Positions 23,996-34,502 of a stretch of 64,000 nucleotides of DNA are shown one piece after another. Every line of letters starts with the position of its first letter. Positions within the stretch are counted from its first letter, which is position 1. A program made the position numbers and the translations under genes. The DNA lies in contig NW_026622874.1 of assembly GCF_023065955.2 (NCBI RefSeq), positions 81,304,917 to 81,368,916 of the forward strand. The letters run 5' to 3'. Source of the DNA: Ursus arctos (Eukaryota > Chordata > Mammalia > Carnivora > Ursidae). The notes beneath the pieces are model-generated. The model was not told where the DNA came from. It did no database searches and saw only the letters and a list, made by a program, of their open reading frames with translations.

Positions 23996-26900
23996 GTGGC
24001 ACTAAATTCATATCTTTCAATAATTACTCTGAATGTAAATGGGCTAAAACTCCACTCAAAAGACACAGGGTATCAGGTTGGATACAAAAACCAAGAGTCA
24101 TCAATATGGTGCTTACAGGAGACTGATTTTAGACACAAAGACACCTCCAGATTGAAAGTGAGGGGATGGAGAACTATTTATCATGCTATTGGATATCAAA
24201 AGAAAGCTGGGGTAGCAATCCCTATATCAGATAAATTAGATTTCAAACCAAAGACTGTAATAAGAGATGAAGAAGGACACTATATCAAAATAAAAGTGTC
24301 TATCCAACAAGAAGATCTAACACTTGTAAAAATTTATACTCCTAACATGGGAGCAGCCAAATATATAAACCAAATAATAACAAAACTAAAGAAACATATT
24401 GATAATAATACAATAATAGTAGGGGACATTAACATTCCACTCACAGCAATGGACAGATCATCTAAGCAGAAGATCAACAAGGAAACAAGGGCTTTGAATG
24501 ACACATTGGACCAAATGGACTTCACAGATATATTCAGAACATTTCATCCTACAGCAACAGAATACACATTCTTCTCAAATGCACATGGAACATTCTCCAA
24601 AACAGATCTCATACTGGGTCATAAATCAGGTTTCAACCAGTACCAAAAGACAGGGATCATTCCCTGCATATTTTTGGATCACAGTGCTTTGAAACTTGAA
24701 CTCAATCACAAGAGAAAATTTGAAAGGAACACAGATACATGGAGGTTAAAGAGCATCCTAATAAAAAATGAATGGGCCAACCAGAAAATTAAAGAAGAAT
24801 TTTAAAAATTCATGCAAACAAACGAAAATGGAAACACGACAGTTTAAGACCTCTGGGATGCAGCAAAGGCAGTCCTAAGAGAGAAGTATATAGCAATACA
24901 AGCCTTTCTCAAGAAACAAGAAAAGTCTCAAAACACAACCTAACCTTACACTTCAAGGAGCTGGACAAAGAACAGCAAATAGCAAATAAAGCCTGAATCC
25001 AGCAGGAGAAAAGAAATAATAAAGATTGAGCAGAAATCAATGAAATAGAAACCAGAAGATCAGTAGAATAGATCAATAAAACTAGGAGCTGATTCTTTGA
25101 AACAATTAATAAGATCAATAAACCCATAGCCAGACTTATCAGAAAGAAAAGAGAAAGGACCCAAATAAATAAAATCATAAGAAAGAGGAGCAATCACAAT
25201 CAACATCAAAGAAATACAATTATAAGAACATATTATGAGCAACTATATGCCAACAAACTAGGCAATCTGGAAGAAATGGATGCATTCCTAGAGATGTCTA
25301 AATGACCAAAACTGAACCCGGAAGAAATAGAAAACCTGAACAGACCCATAACCAGCAAGGAAATTGAAGCAGTAATAAAAAATCTCCCCAAAAATAAGAA
25401 TCCAGGGCCAGATGGCCTCCCAGTGCAATTCTACCAAACATTTAAAGAGGAAATAATACCTATTCTTCTGAAGGTGTTTCAAAAAATAGAAATGGAAGAA
25501 AAACTTCCAAACTCATTCTATGAAGCCAGCATTACCTTGATCCCAAAACCAGACAAAGACCCCAACAAAAAGGAGAATTACAGACCAATATCCCTGATGA
25601 ACATGGATGCCAAAATTCTCACCAAGATACTAGCCAATAGGATCCAACAGCCATTAAAAGGATTATTCACCACGACCAAGTGGGATTTATCTCTGGACTA
25701 CAAGGGTGGTTCAATATTCTCAAATCAATTAATGTAATACACCACATTAACAAAAGAAAGGACAAGAACCATATAATCCTCTCAATAGACGCAGTAAAAG
25801 CATTTACCAAAATACAGCATCCGTTCTTGATTAAAACTCTTCACAGTGTAGGGATAGAAAGAACATACTGCAAGATGTTAAAAGCCATATACTAAAAGCC
25901 CACAGCGAATATCATTCTGAATGGAGAAAAACTGAGAGCTTTTTCCCTAAGGTCAAAAACACGGCAGGGATGTCCACTCTCACCACTGTTGTTCACCATA
26001 GTACTAAAAGTCTTAGCCTCAGCAATCAGACAAGAAAAAGAAATAAAAGGCATCCAAATCAGCAAAGAAGTCAAACTTTCACTCTTCACAGATGACATGA
26101 TACTCCATGTGGAAAACCCAAAAGACTCTACCCCAAAATTGCTAGAGCTCCTACAGGAATTCAGCAAAGTCACAGGATATAAAATCAATGCACAGAAATC
26201 AGCTGCATTTCTATGCACTAACAATGAGACAGAAGAAAGAGAAATCAATGAATCAATCCCATCTACAAATGCATCAAAAACCATAAAATACCCAGGAAAA
26301 AAACTAACCAAAATGGTAAGGATCTGTACTCCAAAAACTACAGAACACTTATGAAAGAAATTGAGGAAGACACAAAGGAATGGAAAAACAATCCATGCTC
26401 ATGGATTAGGAGAACAAATATTGTTAAAATGTCTATCCTACCCAGAGCAATCTACACATCTAATGAAATCCCTATCAAAATATCATCAACATATTTCACA
26501 GGGCTGGAACAAATAATCCTAAAATTTGTATGGAACCAGAAAAGACCCTGAATAGCCAGAGGAATATTGAAGAAGAAAACCAAAGCTGGTGGCACCACAA
26601 TTCTCGACTTCAAGCTGTATTGCAAAGCTGTAATCATCAAGACAGTATGGTACTGGCATAAAAACAGACACATAGATCAGTGGAACAGAATCCAGAATCC
26701 AGAAATGGACCCTCAACTCTATGGTCAACTATTCTTTGACAAAGCAGGAAAGAATATCCAATGGAAAAAAACACAGTCTCTTCAACAAATGGTTTTGGGA
26801 AAATTGGTCAGCCACATGCAGAAGAATTAAACTGGACCATTTTCTTACATCATACACAAAAATGAACTCAAAATGGATGAAAGACGATGTGACACAGGAA

Positions 26901-27806
26901 CCCATCGAAATCCTAGAGGAGAACATAGGAAGCAATCTCTTTGACCTCAGCTGCAGCAACTCCTTGCTAGACACATCTCCAAAGGCAAGGGAAAGGAAAG
27001 CAAAAATTAACTATTGGGACTTCATCAAGATAAAATCTTTTGCACAGCAAAGGGAACAGTCGACAAATCCAAAAGACAACCAACAGAATGGGAAGCCATA
27101 TTTGCAAATATCTTTTCAGATAAAGGGCTAGTATCCAAGATCTGTAAACTCAATCCAAAACTTACCAAACTCAACACCCAAAAGAACAGAAAATCCAGTC
27201 AGGAAATGAAATTTCTCCACAGAAGACATACAAATGGCCAATAAACACATGAAAAAATGCTCAACATCACTCAGCATCAGGGAAATACAAATCAAAACCA
27301 CAATGAGATACCATCTCACCCCTGTCAGAATGGCTAAAATTAACAAGTCAGGAAACAACAGATGTTAGCGAGGATATGAAGAAAGGGAAACCATCTTACA
27401 CTAATGGTGGGAATGCAAACTGGTACAGCAATTCTGGGAAATAGTATGGAGGTTCATCAGAAAGTAAAAAATAGAGCTACTCTATGACCCAGCAATTGCA
27501 GTACTTGATATTTACCCAAAGGATACAAACATAGTGATCTGAAGGGGCACCTGCACCCCAATGTTTATAGCAGCAATGTCCACAATAGCCAAACTATGGG
27601 AAGAGCCCAGATGTTCATTTACAGATGAATGGATAAAGAAGATGTGGTATATATACACAACGGAATATTTCTCAGCCATCAAAAAAAAAAAAAAAAATCT
27701 TACCATTTGCAATGACATGAATGGAACTAGAGGGTATTATGTTAAGCGAAATAAGTCAATTGGAGAAAGATATTTATCATATGATTTCACCCATATGTGG
27801 AATTAA
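23996..27806 (+). pseudogene. L1 ORF2 remnant (endonuclease/reverse transcriptase)
   Basis: The expected start codon reads GTG at 23,996. The first 269 codons are open and hold the endonuclease part: ITLNVNGL, CLQETDF (catalytic E), VGDINIPL, MDRSSK and LDHSALKLEL. A stop at 24,803-24,805 ends this. Reverse-transcriptase motifs follow in several frames: [20 protein letters not shown] (about 25,540), LSIDAVKAF (about 25,780) and LFTDDMIL (about 26,085; the usual FADD box reads FTDD). The C-terminal part ends at a stop near 27,806. At least five frame changes make it non-functional. Confidence 0.85.
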
Positions 27807-28096
27807 AAAACAAAACAGAGTGGGAGGGAAAAATAGGACAAAATCAGAGAGAGAGACAAACCATAAGAGACTTTTAACTATGGGAAACAAACTGAGGGTT
27901 GCTGGAAGGGAGATGGATAGGGGAATGGGGTAAATGGGTGATGGGCATTAAGGAGGGCATGTGATGTAATGAGCACTGGGTGTTATATGCAACTGATGAA
28001 TCACTGAGCTCTACCTCTGAAACTAATAATATGCTAGATGTTAATTAATTGAATTTAAATTAAAAAATTAAATTGTTAAAAAAAATGAAAGAAGTA

Positions 28097-28190
28097 AAAC
28101 TGTCCCTATTTGCAGATTATGTGATTATCTACATAGAAAATCCCAAGTAATCAACAACAACCAAAAACTCACAGAACCAAAGAGACCAAT
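28097..28190 (+). repeat. Old L1, right part after the nested insertion
   Basis: Sequence after the second target-site copy continues the old ORF2 frame: KLSLFADYVIIYIENPK, which joins in sense to the codons just before 21,346. Confidence 0.7.
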
Positions 28191-28249
28191 ATATTCCTCA
28201 TTCTGTTTAAGTGACTCTAAATTGGGCTTCTGTCACATGTAATTGGAAG

Positions 28250-28760
28250 CGTCATTTATTTATTCATTAACCCATCAAATATTTATTGAATGCCTAAAAT
28301 TTGCCAGTTACTGTTCTAGAAAGTAGTGATGCATCAGCAAACAAAACCAAGTTCTTACTCTTAAGGGTGGTGGTAAGAGATATAAAAAGTTAAAACAGAT
28401 TAAAGAGAAAAATTGAGGGGTGCTATTTTAGAAAATGTAGAAAGAAAGACCTCTTTGATAGGCTGCCTCATAAAATGGGGATTTAGCCAAGGGGGTATCT
28501 AAGGTAAGTGCATTCCAGGCACTGGAAAAAATCCCAAGGCTGGAACATGCATGGTATGTTCAAGAAAAACCAAGGGTACTAATGTGGCTGCAGCAGAGTA
28601 AGGGAAGGAGGAGCAGGTGGTGGGTCAGAGAGGACCCTGTGCCAGATCACGCAGTTCCTTGTGGTCCATGTAAGGACTTGAGATTTTACCTGGAGTGAAC
28701 TAGAAAGCATTGAAGGGTTTGAGCAAAGGAGCAACCTGAGTGCATTCATGTTTAGTCCTG
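28250..28760. repeat. Old interspersed repeat, family uncertain
   Basis: 'catcaaatatttattgaatg' at the left and 'gggtttgagcaaaggagcaa' at the right are familiar from an ancient, widely dispersed mammalian repeat. I cannot name the family safely. Confidence 0.45.
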
Positions 28761-28979
28761 ACCAGTTCAACAGATAAACAAAGCAACTGGTTCTCTGAGA
28801 CCTAGAGCAACCCAAACCTACCATTTAACTTCTTTCTTTTCCATTTCAAAACCCTTCTACGTTCTCTTCCATCCTTTTTTCTTTCTTCCTCTATCCCTTC
28901 ACAGGACCAAACCCTCCTGCAGCTCCATGGGCACTTTCCTACTTTCCTTCCTGTGAATAAATCACTTTCCCAGCAACCC

Positions 28980-29283
28980 CCACCCCCCAGCAAAAGGTTG
29001 CAATGTATTTAAATCATTAACTATGATTGGAGGGTGGCAGGAGATTGTGTAAACTTTCAGCGTGAACTTAGCCCAGCATTCCTGCTCCTCCCTCAGAACG
29101 TCTCCACCAATCCAGGAAAGGCCCTCTGGCTATGTCTTGCTTCTTCCAATTGTCAGACTACTACTTCTCCCTCTTTTGGCTACTACCAGGACTAAGCAGA
29201 AGTGAGAGTTCAAGTTTCAGGGCTGCTCTTCTAGGACACCGGTCTACCATCACCTCCAGCTGTGTCGGAATCTGTCACTTCAG
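28980..29283 (+). promoter_or_regulatory. Candidate ACSM3 leader exon and promoter
   Basis: Unique-looking sequence with CCAAT-type motifs and an HNF1-like half site 'aaatcattaac'. It ends at a good donor (ctgtcacttca followed by gtgagtac at 29,284). The placement upstream of the coding exons fits an untranslated first exon of a liver/kidney gene. I have no transcript evidence and other positions are possible. Confidence 0.3.
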
Positions 29284-29289
29284 TGAGTA

Positions 29290-30345
29290 CTTCCTTATCT
29301 GTCTTCTCTGAGAGGTTTGCTGGTTTGGCACGCAGGCTTTTGAGCAAAGATAACAAACGAGCAACCAAAACCAACAGATCAATAATGCTCTCATGGAAGT
29401 TTTAGGCAGCCCAAGTGTTTCTATCAGAACTTCTCAGCTGTTGTGTAATCCTATCTAGTTAGTGGCCAGGAGTATGTACACACAAAAAGCTACAAACATA
29501 GCAGCTAATTTTTTCATTTTAAGTCTTTTGGTACCATGTAATTTTTTAAAAACTATGTGCATGTGGTAACTTGGTAAAATGTCCTGGGAAAAAAATTGAA
29601 TTCGGTCCAAGGAGCAGCTGAGTTTTGCACTGTATTGTCTACTTCGCTCTCCACCTTGCTCAGTGGCAGATTGGAATCCATCTTCTGCATCATCTGGGAA
29701 GTATGCATATATGTCTAGGGAAATTTCGGGGAATATATACATGAAAATCCAAGGAAATAATCCTGGGGTAGCCCCTCTCTCCATGAAATGGTCAAGAGAA
29801 GCTCCAAAAATCCTGTATAGAAGTTTAGGGTAGGATCTTGTTAGGGCTGGGGGGAATAGTAGGGGCTTCACCTTGCTTTGAGGCTATATATACCGAGCCA
29901 ATGTTATTACTTGGATTATTTGGTGGGAGAGATGTTTATGGAGATGTAAGGAGGCTAAAACTTCCTGTGCACTGCTGTTTATATGCGTGTAGAGTTTGCA
30001 TTTCAGATGAGACCTTAAATACTTTCAAGCCCCACTGACCAGCAGTGGTACTTTCTTTCTTAGAAGAGTTTTCTGTGGCTCGGTACAAACATCTGGACTC
30101 ATATCTCAGCTCTTTCACCTACAAAGAATATTGGAAACCTGGGAAATAGATGTTGTGAAGTGCTAAGATTACTTAAAAAAAAAGTTTTGTTGAGGAGAAG
30201 GCAATCTTATTTTCTCTAATCAGGAGGATGCTGATATCTTCTTTTCGGTAGAACAGAATGGTTAGGCTCATTTTAAGCTCCAACTGACTGGTCAATTTTC
30301 TTTTCAATGTATATTTGAAGGATTCTAAATGTGGTAAAGGAAATA
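29290..30345. other. No gene seen
   Basis: Unique-looking AT-rich sequence. A 138-codon minus-strand frame at 29,455-29,871 has no recognisable domain or splice context and is probably chance. Confidence 0.4.
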
Positions 30346-30349
30346 GTTT

Positions 30350-30990
30350 CAAAATTTCATCTTAACTGCACAATAATGGAAACAATTCAAATAACATCAA
30401 TAGGGGACTGGCTTAAGAAATTATGGTGTAGTTGTTCTTTGGAATGCTGTGCGGCTCTTAAAAAAAAAAAAACATAAAATAAAAACAAAACCAAAACAAA
30501 ATGATAAAGATCCTCATGTATTGACATGGAAGGACCTTCAAAAATATGTTGTAAAAAATTTTTTTTAATGGGAAGAATAGTGTGTATTCTAGGCTACCTG
30601 TTGTGTCAAAGTGGTGGAGAAATAAGAATTTATAGTCATTGGCTTAAATACATGGAAAGAAATCCTGAAAAGATCCATAGAAGTAATCATAGTTCGTGGA
30701 GGGAGTAGGTTGGGATAAAACTGGGCTGCTGTGAGATGGGGGTGGGAGGGGGCAGATGTTTTTTAGAGAGGGTGGAGGGGCAGATGGAGAGGGAGAGAGA
30801 GAACCTTAAGCAGGCTCCGTGCCCAGTGTGGAGCCCGATGTGGGGCTGGACCTCACAACCCTGAGATCATGACTTGAGCCAAAATCAAGAGTCAGGTGCT
30901 TAACAGACTGAGCCACCCAGGCAGGGGGCAATTTTTCACTGTAATTTTTATGTTTTTGGAACCATTTGAAGACACTCTCTAAAAAATTAA
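30350..30990 (+). repeat. Old L1/HAL1 3'-end, split by a CAN-SINE
   Basis: 'ataggggactggcttaagaa' and 'tattgacatggaaggacctt' match the old L1/HAL1 3' region. The element continues after the SINE with 'tttttcactgtaatttttat'. Confidence 0.6.
30757..30927 (-). repeat. CAN-SINE, reversed
   Basis: Body with 'gcccgatgtggggctggacc' and reversed head 'agactgagccacccaggc'. It lies in the old L1/HAL1 end. Confidence 0.88.
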
Positions 30991-31279
30991 AAAGAAAGAG
31001 AAAAGTTACAACACTAAAAACATGTTTTAAGTACTACTTAACTTCTTCCTTCAGTTGAAGGAAACCTGATGCTAACTCCGTAATAAGGGAGATAACTGCC
31101 AAATGGGTGGGCTATAACTTGCTGGCAAACAGCAGAGAAGGGTGGTTCCCTCTCTACTCAACCCCACTGCCAAACAAGACAACAGTGAAGGCAGTGCTTT
31201 ACTAATCCTGAACCCTTAAAAAAATCTTATCTGGGAAAACCTTCAGCTCAATTTTCCTGTATTTTAATGTTTCATATCG

Positions 31280-31480
31280 TCCAGTTCTGAGCTGTTATCA
31301 GTATAGATCAACACTGTCCACAAGAATGTTTTGCAATGATAGAAATGTTTTGTGTCTGCAGTTGCCTATATGCGGTAGCTACTAGTCACGCATGGCTGTT
31401 GAGCACCTGAAATGCAGCTAGTGTGACTAAGAACTTACTTTTAAATAGTATTTAAATTAATTTAAATTTAAATAGCCGTT
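31280..31480 (+). repeat. MER58-type hAT-Charlie element
   Basis: 'aacactgtccacaagaatg', then 'gctgttgagcacctgaaatg' and 'cagctagtgtgactaagaac', with an AT-rich end. This matches MER58 from memory. Confidence 0.65.
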
Positions 31481-31725
31481 TAGGAACAGTGCAGGTAGTC
31501 ATATAAATCTGGTTAAGCAACAGAGGCACTTCTCAGGTCTACTATAACCCTGAGCTGTTGAAATAAACCATATACAAAGTTCTCCCTTCTGAAAACATCA
31601 TTTATTCATTCAACAAATAAGCACATACTGTGGGCCAAACACTATGTTATTTCCCAGGGATAGTACCATGAACATAACAGACAAAACACCCACCCAAGTA
31701 AAACCTACACTCTAGCACCAAAGAT

Positions 31726-32268
31726 CAGCAAAGTATAGCCCATGAGTTAAATCCAGCCCTCTATCTGTTTTTATACAGGCTGCAAACCAAGAATGGTTTT
31801 TATTTTACATTTTCAAATATTTCAAAAAGCCAAAAGAGGAATACTAATTCATGACATATGAAAATTACACATGGGGCACCTGGGTGGCACAGTCAGTTGA
31901 ACGTCCAACTCTTGGTTTCGGCTCAGGTCATGATCTCAGGGTCAAGAGATAGAGCATGTGTGAGGCTCCACCCACAGTGGGGAGTATGCTTGAGATTCTC
32001 CCTCTCCCTCTCCTTTTGGCCCTCCCCCTGTGTGCTCTCTCTCTCTCTCTCTCAAATAAATCTTAAAAAAAAAAAATTACATGAAGTTCAAGTTTCAGTA
32101 TCCATAAATAGGTTTTGTTTGGAACACAGCCATGCCCATTTAGTCATGTATTATCTGTCAGTGGCTGCTCTCTCAACCAGAGTTGAGGTAAGCAGTTGCC
32201 ACAGAGACTATACGGCCCACAAAGCCATATTTACTATCTGGACCTTTACAGAAAAATTTTGCCAACGA
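31726..32268 (+). repeat. hAT-type non-autonomous DNA transposon, split by a CAN-SINE
   Basis: Begins 'cagcaaagtatagcccatga' and ends 'acagaaaaattttgccaacg'. The core has 'ggaacacagccatgcccatt' and 'actatacggcccacaaagcc'. The family name is not assigned. Confidence 0.65.
31869..32072 (+). repeat. CAN-SINE, forward
   Basis: Head 'gggcacctgggtggcacagt', CT-rich tract and poly(A). The flanks share aaaattaca. It is inserted in the hAT element. Confidence 0.9.
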
Positions 32269-32444
32269 CACCATCATAAGCACTTTGCATGCATTATCTC
32301 ATTTAATCTTCAGGACAATTCTCTGATAGAGGTTTTATTAGTCATTACATTGGTAAAATGGGAAACGAGGGTCTGAGAATGTGCATTTCTAACCAGCTTC
32401 CAGATGATGGTGATCTGCTGGCTCACAGATCCCCATCTCTGGAT

Positions 32445-32652
32445 CAGTGATTCTCAACTTTCATTGACATTAGCATCCTCTGAGGAAATTTTTAAAAATA
32501 TGATGCCCTGGCCTCCCACCCTCAGAGATTCTGATTTAATTGGTCTAAGCCCCGGGCATTGGTTTAAAAAAAAAAAAAAAAAAAACAAAAACAAAAACAA
32601 AAAACAACTTTCCTGGTAATTCAAAGGTACAGCCAGGGTTAAGAATCACTGC
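32445..32652 (+). repeat. MER5A (hAT-Charlie), with A-tract expansion
   Basis: Starts 'cagtgattctcaactttcat' and ends 'cagggttaagaatcactg', an inverted-repeat pair. The middle has 'agagattctgatttaattgg'. An A-rich/AAAAAC tract (32,564-32,605) has grown inside it. Confidence 0.8.
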
Positions 32653-32659
32653 TCTACTG

Positions 32660-32830
32660 AATCGAGAACATTGAAATGGGAATCCAAAGATATGAGTTCT
32701 AGTTCTAACTCTGACATGACCTATTGAAGCGAGCTGCTTCCCTCTCTGGGGCCCTATTTTCTTTGCAGGTGAAAAATAAGGAGCTCAAACCAGATGATCT
32801 CAGAGGGCTCACACTCAGTGACTTGTCAGG
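32660..32830 (+). repeat. MIR
   Basis: 'gagttctagttctaactctg' and 'tttgcaggtgaaaaataagg' resemble a worn MIR. Confidence 0.45.
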
Positions 32831-33045
32831 TCCTCACATAAAGAGGTGGGCAGGTCAGAAGTACCGGGGTCTCCCAGTGTATTGGGTGCAGCAACACGAT
32901 GCCCAAACACCAGGCCCATTTAGGATAAAACTCATGGGTGACATCCATTATTTGGCAACGCATCAATATCAATATAGAAACTCTTCCACACAGCCATGCT
33001 GCCTTACATACTACACAGAGTTGCAGTTAAAAATGATTTAATGAT

Positions 33046-33210
33046 AGGGTGCCTGGGTGGCTCAGTCGGTTAAGTGTCCCACTCTTGATTTCGACTTAGG
33101 TCATGATCTTAGGGTTGTGAGATCGAGCCCTGCATTAGGCTCCATGTGTGGAGACTGCTTAAGATTCTCTCTCTCCCTTTCCCTCTGCCCCTTCCCCTCC
33201 CTCTATAAAA
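33046..33210 (+). repeat. CAN-SINE, forward
   Basis: Head 'gggtgcctgggtggctcagt'. A perfect 17-base duplication aaaaatgatttaatgat is at 33,029-33,045 and 33,211-33,227. Confidence 0.95.
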
Positions 33211-33739
33211 AAAAATGATTTAATGATTGTGAGAGTAGTATTTCATTGTAGGAAATTTGGAAAATTACAGAAAGTATGAAGAAGAGAACTCTATAATCTT
33301 TAGAACCATGTTTTTAACAACCTTGTTTATGAGACCTCAGCCAAGTAAATGACATCATGATCAAATGATTTCCCACAGAAGCAGGGAGGGCTTTGTGGCC
33401 TGGAGGATCCTCCCCCACAAAAGTCCCAAAGGTTAAAGCCCTATTTTGACATCTCTGGTAAATGCAGCTCCAAGTCCGGACTCGAAGGTTGTGTGGGCTC
33501 CTATTGGGAGCATGGGAACCACAGCCTATAAACTAAATGATTTTTGACAGTTCTTTCATGCCTAATTGGTACTCAGTTACTCTATTAATTCACTGTGGAT
33601 TACCCACTGTGGAAATTTCTCCTTAACATGTCTGTATGACTTTTGAAATGCAGGTGAAAGAGATTAGATATCTTTGCTTTCACTGAGAGTAACTGGGTGA
33701 CCCAGATCTTTACTTCTTTAGAAATGCATAGGGGAAACA

Positions 33740-34335
33740 ACAGCATGTAGTACATAGTCAGGAAAATGGGCTGGGACCAGACAGTTCTAGGTTCAAATCC
33801 AACCAATGCCTTTGTTGTGGACTGAATGTTTGTGTCTCCCTCCAAATTTATATGTTGAAACCCTAATCCCCAAAATGTCATGGTATTTGGAGGTGGGGTC
33901 TTTGGGAGGTAATTAGGTTTAGATGAGGTCATAGTGTGAGGCCCCAATGATGAGATTAGTATTCTAATAGAAGGGGAAGAGAAACCAGGACTCCCACATG
34001 AGGACATAGAGTAGTCATCTGCAAGTCAGGAACAGAGCCCATATCGGGGAACTGAATTGGCTAGCACTTGGTCTTGGACTTCCCAGCCTCCGGAACAGTG
34101 AGAAATAAATGTCTGTTGTTGAAGCCATCCTGTCTATAGTATTTTGTTATGGTGGCTGGAGTTCACTAAGACAGTCTCTTATTAGTCATTTTCTCCTTCT
34201 GTAAACAGAGATGATAATATCCACTTCACAGAGTTACTCTGAAGATTTAGTGATAATTTGTATGTAAGTAAAGCACTGAATACAGTGTTCAAAACATATT
34301 GAGTGCTCAGAGAATGGCACTTGTATGATGATTAT
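33740..34335 (+). repeat. MIR split by an LTR
   Basis: Left part has 'agttctaggttcaaatccaa'. The right part, after 34,173, has 'attttctccttctgtaaaca' and 'gtaaagcactgaatacagtg'. Confidence 0.65.
33813..34173 (+). repeat. Solo MaLR-type LTR (MLT1/MST-like)
   Basis: 361 bases from 'tgttgtggactgaatgtttg' to 'gttcactaagaca', with TG...CA ends. Internal landmarks are 'tttggaggtggggtctttgg' and 'gtgagaaataaatgtctgtt' (poly(A) signal). Matches ERVL-MaLR LTRs from memory. No internal region is present. Confidence 0.8.
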
Positions 34336-34338
34336 AAA

Positions 34339-34339
<1 letters not shown>

Positions 34340-34382
<43 letters not shown>
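34340..34382 (+). repeat. (AAT)n microsatellite
   Basis: About 14 aat units just upstream of ACSM3 exon 2. Confidence 0.95.
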
Positions 34383-34502
34383 CTTAGCTACTTTGGGGTC
34401 AGGCTACCTTTAGGACAGAGACAAATGTATGTCCTTTTGCTTGTCTTTTAGATGGATTGGTTTCTGTGGAAATCCTGAGTGCTAACACATCCAGCAAGAC
34501 TG

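Larger units (their letters stand above)
21346..28088 (+). mobile_element. Near full-length carnivore L1, dead
   Basis: Starts 'gggggaagtgttaagatggc', the expected L1 5' end. It runs through a 5' UTR (to 22,742), ORF1 (22,743-23,914), ORF2 (23,996-27,806) and a 3' UTR with an A-rich end. The 8-base duplication aagaagta at 21,338-21,345 and 28,089-28,096 marks the target site, inside ORF2 of an older L1. After removing an inner CAN-SINE the element is about 6.5 kb. Both ORFs are broken by stops and frameshifts, so it is not active. Confidence 0.88.

Noticed and set aside
29455..29871. 138-codon minus-strand open frame
   Set aside because: No recognisable domain, no splice context and no sign of conserved motifs; likely chance in AT-rich sequence.
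32564..32605. A-rich tract as the tail of a retrocopied gene
   Set aside because: It lies inside a MER5A with both ends intact, so it is a local expansion and not a retroposon tail.
34479..34502. ACSM3 start eight codons upstream
   Set aside because: That frame begins with GTG. The ATG at 34,503 matches the family start.
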